From contig JAUIRK010001035.1 of assembly GCA_030549495.1 (NCBI GenBank), positions 656,001-720,000 on the forward strand: DNA of 64,000 bases, given 5' to 3'. Numbering within the stretch: the stretch's first letter is position 1; each line of letters starts with the position of its first letter. This DNA comes from Nectonema munidae. Lineage: Eukaryota; Nematomorpha; Nectonematoida; Nectonematidae. The translations under genes and the position numbers were made by a program. The notes below the pieces were generated by a model. The model made no database searches, was not told the DNA's origin, and was given only the letters and a program-made list of their open reading frames with translations. This document shows positions 11,901-26,900 of this stretch, piece by piece.

Positions 11901-14900
11901 CAATATTTTTCTCATGACTCCTTATAAATATAAATATATATCTCATACTTTTAATTTATATTATATATCATTTAAAGTTAATGTTTATTAGTTTTTTTTT
12001 CGTTCTTGTACATTATTATGTTTTTTTTCATGTCTATCCATCTGGGTATGAAGAAATCACGATGAGGCAACGAAGCTTCCTTTTTCACTCCCAATGGCAG
12101 GCCACAAAAGATTTCATTTTGATTTATTTCATCTGATATTATGTTTTTTTTCTTTAATAAATTTCTTCGTCTTCTTCAAAAAGCAAGCCAAAATAAAATA
12201 AAATCTGAGCAAATCTCAATGGAAAACTCGCAATACCTTTAAAAAAATAACAGTATACACATTAGTATAGCTGACAGAGGTAACTGTTTTGTAGTATTAG
12301 ACAAAGAATTTTATTTTTAAAAATCTAAAGATCTTCTTTCAGATCCATTCTATTACAAGATTATTAACTGAAAGCATGGCCCACTAAAAAAGCCTAAACA
12401 GAATTGAACAAATTTCTCTATGAAGCCAAAGACTTGATATCTTTCAAACTGTGAAAAAATTTAAGAAGTAATATCAATACCTATCCTTCTTTTATGGACT
12501 ACCAAAAATACATAAACAAAATATACCTTTACGTCCAATCATTAGTTCACTCTCATCTCCATTTTATCAAGTTTCCAATCTGCTGGCAAAAACGTTAGAG
12601 AAATATGTGAATGACAACAACCTTTCAGTATCAAATTCTGTTGATTTTGTTAAGAGAATGTCAAATACCCTTCTAAACGAAGATGATGTGATGATAAGTT
12701 ATGATGTTTTATCTTTATTTACTTCGATTTCGAAAAGATTCGAGGAAAAACTTTTACATATATGACACGACGACAGCCGTAATCCTTTTTAAGTACTAAC
12801 AATATCTTAAGATTTTAATAATTTTGTCAATACTACAAATTCACGGCGTACCGATGGGAAACCCTTTGAGACCTATGATAGCTAATTTAACGATGCAATA
12901 TTTAGAAAATAAGATAAAAAATACGGGTTTCTACTTTCCAAAAAAATCATTAGTTAGGAAAAACAATAATAAAATGAAATTTATAATTTATTACAACCTA
13001 ACATATACATATAAATATACGGATTTCTTATCGAATCATGAGTACAACAATAAAATATCGGTAGGAATTGCATTATACAGAAGGGACTATAATTTAATCA
13101 CAGATGAGACTGATCAAAACATTGAACTTGATAATATATATACTCAGTTTTAAAATATAATAATAAAGCAATATGAAAATCTCAAAAGATTGCTCTGGAT
13201 TCAATTTTTAAAGATTATTCAGAAGCAAATTTCTTAAATGCTTTTTATAACACTTTTATTCGATAGTATCATCTTATAATAAGGTATTTATACTTTACAG
13301 GACAGCTACAGACAATGATAGCAACTTTTTGAAAGATTTCATTCAAATTGGAGCGGAAATAGTTATGTTGCCAATTCAGCCAGCTTCTGAAAATATTGAA
13401 TGAGACAAAATAATTTTTTAGTACTCTTACAGCTGAAGATGATGATTTCAATAAAAACTTCCATTATGTTTGCATGGAAAATACTTTAAATATGTTTACA
13501 GTGAACTCCAATCATATTCATTCCAAAAGAGGTGTGCTGCTCATACCTTGAATTTAGTGGCTAGAAAGGATACTGATGCTGAATTCAAGAATTTATTGTT
13601 CAAATTTTTTTATAGATTATTAGCAGGGCGAGGAAAAATTGACCCAAAAAATTGGAAAAAATTGTCTTTTACTCAGAGAAAAAATCGACTTTATTGACCT
13701 TTTAAATTTTCATTGAATTGAACAACTATGAACACTTTATAGAAAGTATTGAAAATTATTTCAAAGAATCCATGACTTTGTAATACAACAACATATAATT
13801 AATGACATTTTCTGATTTAAAACTCGATAATTTTCTAGCAGTTTTTTCAGTTTAGAAAAAGATCTTTCCACTTCTAAAGTTAAAACTTGACAATTTTGTA
13901 ATTTGGGATAAGTACTGGTAGAGATTTTAGAGTTTTCCATATTCATGATTTTATTGATTTCATTTTATTTGAATCTATTTTCAAGATAACTTTTAACGCC
14001 ACATTCGTCTTAAATGAAAGAATGTTGAAGAAACATGTAAAGGCATCTTCGACTGAAAAAGTCTCATGTTGACTTTTTCCAACTAAATCAATGAATCGTG
14101 AATATTTTCTAATTATTGTTAGCAAGTTTTGACACAGATTTTCTTTTTTAACAATTCTTGATATTTGGTAATAAAATTCCATCATCTTCATCATTAATTT
14201 CTTCACTGCTGGAAGATTTTAATGAAAATATTTTGCTGCTTGCACCCAATTTGTCAATTTCGTTACAAATGGAACTGAAGTGTTGCTGATAGGTTTGAAA
14301 AGAGAACGTCTATCTCTATTGCTAATTTTGAATGATTTAATCCTGGTAATCTACAATTTTGCAGTATAACTTAACTTTTAAGGTAAACTTGTGTAAAAGA
14401 TGTGAAAAACATGCAATGATAAAAAAGTTTGGGAATAAAATTCCATAATTTCTGCAGCGGATATATCTTATGTAACCGCGTTTGTCAACAAAAAAAATTT
14501 GTCTTACAAAAAACTTCTTCATGTTTAACCTCAATCAGGCAAACTTTACAGTTAAACCTTTTATTAGATGAAAAAAGCCCAACTATTGTGGAAGTGTTGA
14601 TATAAAGAAGAAATCTTGTATGTATCGCTTATAACAATTTTAGGCACATTGAATCAAAAAGTGTTAAATATAAAAATTTACTTTATTGACCTAAACTCGA
14701 AAAATTGACTTTGATTGACTTAAAAATTTGAAATTAGTTCAAAAATTTTTAGACTAAACAAGTAAAGATCTTCTTCAAAGAGTTTTTGCTAAACGGAAAT
14801 AAAAGTTGACTTTATTGACTTTTACTCGCCCTGATTATTAGCTATGGCAAAAGCACGTGCCCTTTGGACTCAGCAAAAAAACTAGGGCGACGTCAAGTTA

Positions 14901-17900
14901 TTCCCAACACAACCAGATTCAACTCACTATATGATTCAATAGAAATTCATAATGCTATTTTACTAATTAAAAGGCCGGCTCTTCACAGAGTTATGATCCA
15001 ATTCAAAATCAATAATTTTAACCACCAAGATGTTATTGAAATAACAATAACCTTCTTTATTCAGAAATTTTAACTTTTTAATTAAATTCTGTTAAACCTT
15101 CCAAATAAAAAAATAAAATAAATAAAAAAAAATTTTTGTGAAAATTTTGCTCAATTTTTTTAAGATGAAGCGTGTCAGTTAGCTGTGGCTTTTCATCCCA
15201 AGTTTTTTCTTATATGGTTGGAAAACTTTGACAAAAGTAAAATTATAAGTATAAAAAAGATGGAAATTTTGGTTGAAGAAGCATCAAAGAAACAGTTTTA
15301 TAGCAATACGGGATTTTCTAGTGAAGAGAGCACAAAAGAGGAAGATGATTTTTTTCAAGAAGCAAAAAATTTTAGTCAGAAGTTAATTAAAGATAAAGCT
15401 AAAAATTTAGTTAACACTTGGTTACAAACCAAATCTAAAGACTTGATGACAGATGCTGTTTTTCTGAGTGAAAAGGTTTTAATTGACTTGGTCACGAAAA
15501 CTAGAGCATCCCTCTCTGATGCCAACTTTGAGAAACTTCTTTTCTAAAAGTTTTTGTCAGCCGGTTCTGTTACAAAAAAGTCAAATTTGTCAGCAAATAA
15601 ACTGATCAATTTTGGTTATTTCCCAATCAACAAAATTCCATGAGACGGTTCTAACGAACCGGTGCGAACCGGCTGAATCCCACTACTGCCCTAACGGCTA
15701 AAAGTGCTCTGATACACACAACCAACCAACCTTTCAAAATATTCAGAACAACCCATTAAAAAGGAAATAAAGTTTCAAAGTTCGCTTTTCAAACTGAAAA
15801 AGAAAAAAGTATTTTTAATCAATTTTATTCCTACTCGTGTTCTAAATATTGATGGTCTTCTACCATAAAACCCAGAAAATTTGTATTCATATTAGTCCAA
15901 TTGTTGATTTTAGGAGGGAGGCGGGTATTTTTTCAAGGTAAGGAGATCGTAGCGTGTTTTCATTGAGGAGGCAGATCCTAATAAACGCTTTGGATCGAGT
16001 TGACAAATTTTAAATACCAAAGCTAGGCATCTAAACAACATTATTCAAGCTGCAAATTCGTCGTGATTGGCACACAGAGTATATAAAATATATACTAATT
16101 CAGAATGCATGGGATTCGGATTTTCAGAATTAGTGATTCTTATTTTAACAAAAAAATCATACTTTTACTCGATTTCTCTCTCATTAACTTGACCCCAACT
16201 AAAATTTGTCAGACGTCAGTTTAATACTAAAAGTACAACAAAAAATTTATTGTTCATTAAAATGTGTAAGTTAATTTCCAGATGTACTGATTCTATTCGG
16301 TGTAGACAATTTTTTGAACATTTATTTTAAATGTATTGTTTTATACTGCCAAATCTGTTTGAGAGAAGTTTTAAAGGAACCATATTACAACAGATGGTCG
16401 CTTAATGAAGGTCAAAGGTTTTACTTTATTTATAGATATCTAAATAAAATAATTGTATATAATGGATATTTTATACCATTTTACTAAGGGTGGGATAAAC
16501 TTGACCCCACCCGAACCAGTTGTAAACCTATTGGATCTATTTCATCAAATTAGGCCCAAAGCTTAAGACACACAGTGCACGCAATGAAGGATTACTATTT
16601 GAAGCCTTTTCTGTATTATAAGAGGTAATTATAAAAAAATTTATTATAATAGTTTGTTAAAACTATTTAAAGTATTTTGCTAATAAAAAAAGTAGAAAAT
16701 CTTTTCCTAATCTCGTGTACAATAAGCAGTATGTATGTAGGTAGATACCTTTCTTTAAAAAATATGAGTTTCATATTGTGTACCAAACTTTTGGTGCATT
16801 TAGCGCGTTTTTTAAATATTTTATTTCTGGTTAAAGACGAGCATACTGCAAGAAATACAAACATACATAAATATTTTTTCATTCACCACAAAATATTTCG
16901 TGATAGAAAAAGTAGATACACAGCATAAATCTTAGGCATAGGGAAAGCATATTCTTTTTTAATATACGTTTCTGAGTGTAGGGTTGTGGTTGGTGTTGTG
17001 TTTGTGAATTCGAGTGCGACTCCACCCACATCCCTGATATTTTTTAACTTATTTCTTTCATTAAAAAATTCAGTTGACTGTTTCTAGTCCAGCATCGTTT
17101 AAATCTGGAAGATGCGGGATTAGCCATTAATTGAATACTATTTCTACTCCAGCATCGTTGAAATCTGGAAGATGCGGGATTAGATATTAATTAAAGTTTC
17201 ATCTTAATATTAAATATCCCTTAAATCAGTACTAGTTAGTTAATATGAAAAGCAACTACAGTGTAGATCCTTTATAACACGGTGCATTATAACGTGGCAA
17301 GATCTTGGCTCCCGGTTTTTAACATAGTCTAAAACTTAAACTTAACAATGCGCAAAAGATTCAATAATCTTGACATTTTTTTAATTTTTCATAAAGTTAT
17401 TTCAATTTGTGTAAAATTAAACGTAGAATAAAATTAAACAAGGTAAAAAGCACATTTGGATCTATACTGTAGCAACTAAATTTAGGTAAAATTTTAATGA
17501 AATACAAGTAGAATAATAGGCGCAGGTACACTATAAATTGATTCCGTTGATTTATACAAGAAGGATCCTCACCACCACTTCCAAAGGGGCAATCAAATGT
17601 GTTGAGGTTGAGAGTAGAGAGTCCACCTCGTTGTGTTTTTTACTCTCCCCGGGGTACGAGGACCCCGGAAATTCTTAAATTTTCCCCGGGGTATCCCCGA
17701 GGTAAAAATTGCAGTTTATATATTTATTATTTGTTTTTTTAGACATCAATTTATGTTTTTTTTTGTATAAATAACTACTTTAAATTCTATCAGTTCAACT
17801 TAGTCATTTAATATCAAAAAACAAGTGTTTTAAAGGTGTTAACCTATTCATATTGAAAAGATAATTATAAAACATTTGCACCAACCTATAAGTAAAGTTT

Positions 17901-20900
17901 TGACGGAAATTGCATATGAATCTCACAGCTAATAAAAATACATGCATCCCACTAACGCATTAAACTAAATGGCTACATTAGCAAAACTTTATTTTTTATT
18001 TATTAAAAAGATATTTAGAAAAAAATTTGCAAAAACTTTTTGTTAAAAGTTTCATATAAGAAAAGGCATGCATTCTGCTGTCGTTTAACAGCATTAGATA
18101 GTTACATTAGCAAAACTTAATTTCATTTTTATAAAAGTATTTCATAAAAAGTAAAGCAGAAAGTGTCTTGTCATTTAATCTGTTTCTTATTTTTGTCTTG
18201 AAACATCCCAATGAAGAAAAAACTCTTTCTGGCAGAGAAGATGTTGGCTTTATTGTTTTCAGGGCGTTGTAAACACGTTCCAGTTTCTCCGGTCTTTTTT
18301 TTATTCTTTGAAGAGAAAAAATTCTTTTTTGATAGAATTTAATAGTGTTTCATCACCTTGTTCAAAACATTGTTCATTTTTATGTTTTTCCATAATTTCA
18401 TTAAGTTCCTCTTCTAACGAAACAGTATTATTTTTCTCTAATATTTCTACATTACTTTCATAGTTTTTTTTTCTTCATATTTTTCTCCCCCATACAATCT
18501 TTCAAACAAAGCTACACTTGTTTTTATTAGTTCATTTTCTTCTATTTTTTCACCATATTCATCATTTTTTTCTTTCAAAAAAGTTGGCGAATGAAGAAAA
18601 CTAGATAACTGTAGTATTTTTCTGTTTCTATTATTCATTAAGCGAAAATAAACAGCTTCTCTAATTTTCAAACTGAAAAAGTTGTCCATATCTTTCAATT
18701 TATCTAAAGCAAAAAACAAAAATTTTGTTCAAATCGATTATAGTAGTAGATTCCTTGCATAGATACTGTGAGACAGTTTTGATAGGATCTAAAGTAGTTA
18801 CCAAACTTTCTATAATAATACATTCACTATTACTCAAAAATATACCTTGATCGTTTTCTAAAAGAACAATTTTCACTTCTTTTTGAATATTCAAAAATCT
18901 TTCTAGCATAGCAAGAAGAGAATTCCACCTTGTTTTTATATCTATAAAAAGTTTTTTTTCTTTGCAGTGATTTTTAGCAACAAGCTCCATTAATCTATCA
19001 TTTTTAACTGGTGATCTACGAAAATAATTCACCATTTTTCTTACCTTATTGATAGCATCTTGTACTTCTTTATTAGTAAACTGTTCAACAAGTTCAAAGT
19101 CTGAGCTATCACTACTTGATTCATCAGAAGTAAAAGATGTGCAACAACTTTCTTTGCAATATAGGACATCGCAAATAGCTAAATGTAAAGCATGAGCATA
19201 GCATATAACATGCTCAATTTCAGATAGTTTGCCAAGTTTAAGCATCAAAGAACAGCCATCTGTAATCATTGAAACAAAATCTTTTTTTAAATTGAGAGAA
19301 AATTCTTGCAAAATTTTTGTAATTTGGAAAAGTAATAGTTGAGCGTTAGTGCTTTCGTAAATCCTGAAAACACCTAAACAGCAAAAGGAAGTATCAAACT
19401 GAACATTAAGATTTAAATATCTTCGATTACCACATCCTGTTGCCTCATCCAAACTAAGTGAAAAACGCTTTCCGTCGTTTTTCATTTTCTGGAAATTGCT
19501 TTTCATGCCTCGCTTAGTTTGCTCGTAAAAATCAAGAAACAACTTTTTCATTTGTGTCTTACTCTTCGGCAAAGAATATGCTTGAGATTCGAAAGCTTTT
19601 CTCAACGTTTCACTTCTGGATAGCTGGGAAAACGTTAGACCATCCTTGGCAACTAATTTTGAAATAATAGAACCTAAAGACTCTTTCTTAGTTTTTAGAA
19701 TAAATGTTTCTATGGATTGTGTTTTCTTACTTGTTCCAACATTTTCTAAATTTTCATTGGCTCTTTTTACTTGTATATCATGCTTGTTTTTCAAATGATC
19801 GAGCATTCCTTTAGTACTTGATCCTGAAACTTTAATTTTTTCTGAACAGTGTTTGCATTTGGCTTTTTCATCCATTTTTCTGAACAAATAATGCGCCCAA
19901 ACTAAAGATTTTCTTTCAGTACTAATATCTTTGAAATTATTTGAATCCATAATAAAGAATCAAATTATAATTTCTAAAAAAAAGTATATTAGAATTAAAA
20001 AAAATATAAATCAATATTCGTTTCTAATATTTTTAATTTTTTTCCTTACTTATATATAAAGAAGTTATTATACAAAGATATGAAAATAACTAGATTAAAG
20101 CAAAAACAATTGATTTGAAAACTAAGACAAAAAAATCTGATAAAATAAATAATAATAAAATAAAATGAATAGTTTGACTTATGAAAAAACATAAAACGCT
20201 GAAAAGTTTGATGATAATGAACAACAACAGTTTATGAAAATAATGAATTTTTTTTTGATTGAACATTTTATTAATTTTCTAACAATAATTTGACTGTATC
20301 AATGTAAAAAAACCTCGGGGTGAAACAAAATTTTACCCCGGTTTACGGGGCAACTTTTTCTCAAGTTTCACCCCGGGGCAACGGGGAGGGGGTCCTCGGG
20401 GTGGATTCTCTAGTTGAGAGCTGTCTCGATTCCGGTTTAAAAAACAGTTAAAATTGTGGTGCAAAATTTGAAATTATTCTAGTTAAAGTTAATGCAAGAC
20501 TAGTGATGAATCGATTTTACTTTACAAGCTAAAAATTTAACTCAACTTTAGAAAAAAGAAGTAAGATTCAAATTTTTGAACGTTTCGGACTTTATCAACA
20601 ATCTAAATTATGAGAAGTACAGATAAGTGGAATTTTGAAGAGAATGAAATTGGGTAGCTTAGATAATAGGACAAGGTTTGGAGGGAAGTGTCAGGAAAGT
20701 TAAATGTAGGAATTGAGTGTGTAGGTATGTGGATGGTTTATTTAAAAATAGGTTACATAGGGAAAGTTTATGGTGAAACATTTTGGTGGCCGTTAGAAAG
20801 AGTATCCCTCTTTTCACGTTGAGTGACTCCTTTATATGAATGAACAAATGTTGAAATAAGACATACTAGTGATGGGTTTTGCTCTAAATCGCACACATTC

Positions 20901-23900
20901 TAAAGGAATACAATGGTTGGAGCAGAACATTTGCGGATCTTTGAAAGTAATTCAGTTTCATTTATAGACTAAAGAACTTACCACTTACGGAATTTAATGG
21001 CAATATTGTAGGAAGCTATTGCTTGCTCATGTTCATCTATGCACGCAAAAGAGTGCGCCAATGCAAGCCAAGATGGAGCGAATGTAGATTGGGAGATTGT
21101 AATACTTTTCTTGAAAAACACTCGACAATCATCATAACGCCCTGCACACAAGTAGTAAACACCGACACAATACCAACTAATCTAAAGTAACAGTATCGCG
21201 ATGCAAACCATTATATATAAATATAGGTATACTTAAAAAATAGCAACTTAAAAAAACGAGTACTTGATTTACTGAACCTTTTGGATTTTGAAAACGAAAA
21301 AAATATTTACTTAACTTTGTTTTGCCAACAAAACTTTAGTATTATTCATTGGTTAAGTGTAGATGTTAATGACAGACGCGGATACTAACCACTATACTAC
21401 CAAGGCCAACAAAAAGCCAGCAGTATCTTATGGTGGATTTTTGCGGGTTGGCTGAAATTACACTGGTTTATCGCTGCTGCTGCGAAGGTGTAACAAAATT
21501 CTACACTTTTCCCTAAGATTATTATTTGCTTTTATGGAAATACTTTCTCAGTTTAAACAGAGCTTTGTTTTGAACTGATAGATTTATTCATATAGAGATA
21601 GTATAATCTAGGGGCTAACAACAAAAACAGATGTTAATGAAATGAGACGCCCCCATACACCCCCCCCCCCCCATTTCGTTAAAAAATTAAATACTTTTTT
21701 TCATTATAAGTATTAACGTATATCTTCGGAAACGTCAAGAAATAGGGCAGTCAACCCCTTATAATTTTTTAGCCACTATCTACCAAAACCATAAAAGTAT
21801 AACGATGTGAAACACCCCTCATAACTGTTAGTCACTATAATCCAATTTATACCCTCATTTATCTCTGTTTATGATTCGGTGGGAGACAACTTCGTTTACT
21901 TTTTATAAGAAAATTTGCTGTGTTTGATTTTGATACAAATAGCGGGTATTCTGTGTAAAAATTCTTTTCTTTCATAAGCTTACAACAATTAAATTTTAAA
22001 AATATATTTTTCAAAATGACATTCTTGAGGATAACAAAATCTCTAAGAACACTAATTTTTTTGTTGCATAAAAAGGTCGTATAATACTTCCCAAAACCTT
22101 TTCAAGGTTGAATTAATCCTCATCGGCCCAGCTGACTACGATTGTAGTTTCATCATTTTTAAACACAAAAATTTTTTAGAAATATTTTTTTCTGATCTGC
22201 AAACCCAAAAACTTTAAAAATTGTTTATTGATGTGTATATTAAATAAAAAAAAATCAAGAAAAAATCTCAGAGAATACCGATGAAAAGATCTTTTTATGA
22301 AAAGTGTGCAAAAATGTGTTAGTTAATGCTTTCACTCTAGCTAACTACGATTGTAGTTTCATCATTATTGAACTTCAAATATTAAAAAAAATTATAACTG
22401 ACCTCTAAGTCTCAAAATTTTAAAAAATTTCATTAATGTGTGTATTAAATAAAATTATTTTGCCAAAATCCTTAAAAATACCAATTAAAAGATTTTGATG
22501 TTAGGAAGGTGGAAAAATGCATTGGTATAAAACCTTCACTTGATTAGATAGAATATAGCGTATCTAGCTAATGACAATAATGAGGGATAAAGACTCAATT
22601 ACATCCGATGATCAGTGATCTATCATATATGAATGATTTTGTTCTCTTCTTGAAGAGTGGTTTACAAACTTAGTATTATCTCCCTATAAATAGCTCGGTG
22701 CCTCATTAAAAAAATCAACATAAAAACTACAGTAAGGCACAATGGTTGTAAAAAAAGCAATAGTATAAGTTATGGAAAAAATGGTGCAAGTGAGCAAAGT
22801 TCTAACAAGCGATGTGTTTTTTGTTAGAAAATGAAAATAATTATTCTCTTGAAAATTATGCATCAAAAAAATCTTTTACGTTCAAATGGGTTAATATTTC
22901 AACTGATTTCTTAAATTTTGAACCAAAAACGTGGGAAAACAATGAAAGTTATGGTTAGCAATAAAAAAATCCAAGGTTTGAAGTGTGTTAACAATTGTGC
23001 TGAAAGAAGTATAGCTCTTCTTGAAGAGTATAATTCTTCACTATCTAAAGATGAAGAACAAATGCAATCGTATCCTTTGCAAATTGTTGAACAGCATAGA
23101 AGCAAATATCTCAATTCAAATAAACCAACCCTTACAAATTAATATATGTTAATTAAAAGAATATTGCACTTTATATGTAAAGACAAAGGTACCCTTGTGT
23201 TTTGATCGAGTAGGCACAAATGCACTATTTGTATCGAACTTGAGTAATTGTCTCGAGAATGGATTCGAACCCGAGACCTTGAGATATCGAGCTCAGATTC
23301 TAACCAACCTTACTCATGTCCCAAAATTCAAATTTCAAAAGTTTTATTTTTTTTATATCAAGAGAGACCCTTTGTTAACACTAGAAAATAAACCTAACGT
23401 TTTTCACAAGCATTTTTTAGTTAGAAACAAATATTTTCAAGGCGCAATGTTTTCAGACATTAAATATTTTGAGCATTCAGGTAGGTTAAATTTAATAAAA
23501 TTTTGTGAATTTCACTTTTTTACGGCGATTGTCCAACCTCATTTTATAGAATTGCTGAGATAAAGTATGGAAACAAATAGCTCTAGATTCGTGGTGCTTA
23601 TTATTATAATACATGAAATGTTTAATGTTTTTTTTTAAGTAAAATTAAGTTTTGCATCTATTTTATAGCAATTTTTGTCTTTGTTAACTTTTATGTTGGC
23701 GTGGTAAACAACCCTATGGCCTTTCTAGGTACAAGCTTTCCTAACGGTAAATTTAAACTCTAGATAAAAAGCGTATGCTTTAAGCTATACAAAAACTCAC
23801 CGAAAGAGATAAGCAGATGATTGGTTTTCAGAAACCTGAGCCTTAAGCAAAATCGTATAATTATCTCATAAATGCATTTAGTGCAATTTTAATAAACTAA

Positions 23901-26900
23901 AAAATTACGGGGTTGTCTTGGTGAGACGAAACTAGAGAATGCGCTAAGAGATTTAGTTTGGAGATGCTCTTTAATTGATATAGACAAGAAATGTAGATGA
24001 GTATAGAGTCCTGATTGAAGGAATCCTTCTTTGATATCTTATCGCATAATTCAGCAGCTTTGTCAAAGTCTGAAATTCCATAAAGACTTGCAGCTTTACA
24101 ACACAGAGAAATGACAGAGTCTAGAAAAGAATCAAGTATTTATTGAAGGAATAGGGAGGAAAATGAAGATTTAGACATATTGTTAAAATATATTCTCTTA
24201 TAAACAAATTTAATTTAGCTAAGTATACTTTTGAATTTTTGTAGATCTGAGATTTTCTTATTTGCAAATTCATCTAGCCTAGAATTTTATTATTTGTTAG
24301 AAAGACGGTCGCCTCCTGATACCTATGTAACTATATTATTTAGTTTTCAAGTGTTATAAGAACTTTTAAGGGGCGAGCATATTAGCATTCGCCCAATATA
24401 CTACGAGGAAAGTATATCTAGATCTATATTGCCCTGACTTCGTACTCTTTTGTATTATGATGACGATATATAAAGTATAAACTGAATGTTTAGAACAAAG
24501 TCCCAGACCTTTCATACTAAAATGATATATATAAGAGATTACATATGTCTGCTAATTATTATCTTTATTAATAATAACCCTAAATTTGATAGATTTTATG
24601 TAAATTCAAGAGGCTGTTTATATTTTATGATGAAAATTTGCTCTTTGAGTATTAAACTTTGGTTTTTCTATGTACAATTACTTTATTGACGATGGTAGAA
24701 TATTTTTATCCAAATATTCAATTGGGAACACAGTGATCGAAAATGAATTTTATCTCTATGCATACAGAGAAAATAATGTAGATAACTTTAACAGAAAGTT
24801 AGTAAAGAGCGGGGTTAGCAATTTTCCTATCAAATTAGTTAAGGTAAAACTGATGTTTATATTTTGCCTGCTTACAAGGTCACTTTGAATTAAAAATAAT
24901 TATAATGAAATTTAATTCAAAAACAAGCTACAAACTAAATAAAAAATTACTAAATAACAAACTTTTCTACCAACAAACTAATTATATACTAAATTTTATA
25001 ATTAACAATATATCTAAAAATTTAGTGTAAAATGACATATGCTTTGTTTTTTTAACAGCAGATGGAAAAAAATCATACAAAAATACCTATTGTAATTTTT
25101 TGTATAATTTCATTAAAATATAAAATTTTACAATTACAAAAATTGTATTGTTATATTATTTACAATATTCAAAAAAAAAGATTAGTGTAAAATTTTTCAC
25201 TAGTTAAGCAGAAAGTGAATTTTAAAGGAGGTTGGTTGGGAGGGGCGGGATGTAAACAAATGGCCTGATTTTTATTATTAAGTCAATGCACTTTTCTTCT
25301 ATAAATGAGGTTTAAAAGTGCTCTTTTATTTATATTTTGTTATGGAACTTCTTTTTTCAGTTTATTAGCATGTAAAAGTTTTCCAATAAATGAAAAATGT
25401 TAGTAAAGGAATTTGGTGTTATTTGATCATAACCATAACATATAGAATTTTATAAATTTTTAGTTTAATTAATAAAATTTACGTTGAAAATTAATTCGAG
25501 TTTGGGGGGGGGGGGGGTTCATTTTTTAAAAAATTTATCTTATAAACTTTAATAACTTCAATGTTTTGTAATAAGAAGTAAAAAATATCGAATCTACATG
25601 ATTGTGTCTTAGGGGTTAAGAAGATTTGAACTATTTGACGAGACGAATTCGCATTGGACCAATTGAGATTAGACCAATCGTACCAACCCGATTTTGACTT
25701 AGAATACACTTAAATTTTGTTATTTCGATGTGCAATAAGTAGAACATTGGGTTCTGTCAAAGTTTTTACTTGCTTTACATCAAATATAAAGTTTAGTTGA
25801 ATATTCACTCACCTCGAAGTCAATTAGCTACCAGCGATAATTACAGTTCACTATTTATTTTTTTTGTAAATTAAGCTTAAATGTAAAAAAAAATACATTT
25901 TTTAAAAAAAATCGTTTCTACATTTTAATTTTTCTGGAAATTTTATAAAAAATTTTTAGAATGAAATATTATTTCGAATAGGAAACAATTTTTATATATT
26001 TTCCTAAATGTAAAAAAACTATTTATATATTTTTCCTTTTTAAAAGTCAAATCAGGAAAAATGTAAATAGTAAAATTGAAAAAATTTTATTCAAGATTCA
26101 CTTGTCAAAGCTTTTGGTCTGTCCCATTAGTCTCAACATAACGAGATTTTGTTGTATATGAACGAGTGCAGGGGTGGGGAACAGGTTTGAGCTGCGCGCC
26201 GCATTGAAGTCATCAAGGAGGGTTTGGCAACCGCGTTAAAATTCGGTTATATAAAAATTCTAATAGCATTTTAGTAAAGTCAATTCTTCATTGTGCTTAG
26301 ACAAAAAATATTACATTTTTAATTAATTTTAAATCTGAAAGAAATTTTGTTTTTAGGTTCAGCCATTCTAACATTTTTTCAGCAAGTCACTGATGCTTCC
26401 ATTCCTTTATTTATTTCTCTACGTTCCCCCTTTTACAGTTAAATTTTGGGGAACAAAAATTTTTTCATTCATTTTGAGAATATGGCCAATTTTTTCAAGC
26501 AATACCTACATGTGATTAGGAGTAGAAATAAGCATACCTTCACGCAAATGTTCTTTTTCAACGGCGAAAGGTGAAGCAATTAAGAACTTAGTGCGATAGA
26601 GTTTGTTGCATGCTGCTAGGATTTCTTCAGAGTGCCAGGGCTGATTTTTATTTTTGTCTTTCTTTTCTTCAAACAATTCTTTTAATAATTCTTGCACTTC
26701 TAGATTTGATAAGAAGGTTATGCATTTTTCAAAAGCACTATAATTTAGAGGATTTAAGTGAAGCGATTTTTTGTATGATTTGATAGCTAATTCCAAATTA
26801 TCAAATTTGACAAGCAAGTCTGCTTTTAAGGCAAAAACTGAGCTGAGAAAGTTTGTTTCCTCTTCTTTTGTGACATCTAAAAAGTTTTTACCCTTTGTGA

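Noticed and set aside
21371-21410. Possible tRNA-Asp gene
   Set aside because: Only the 5' half is present; no anticodon stem or T arm closes, and it adjoins a dispersed repeat body.
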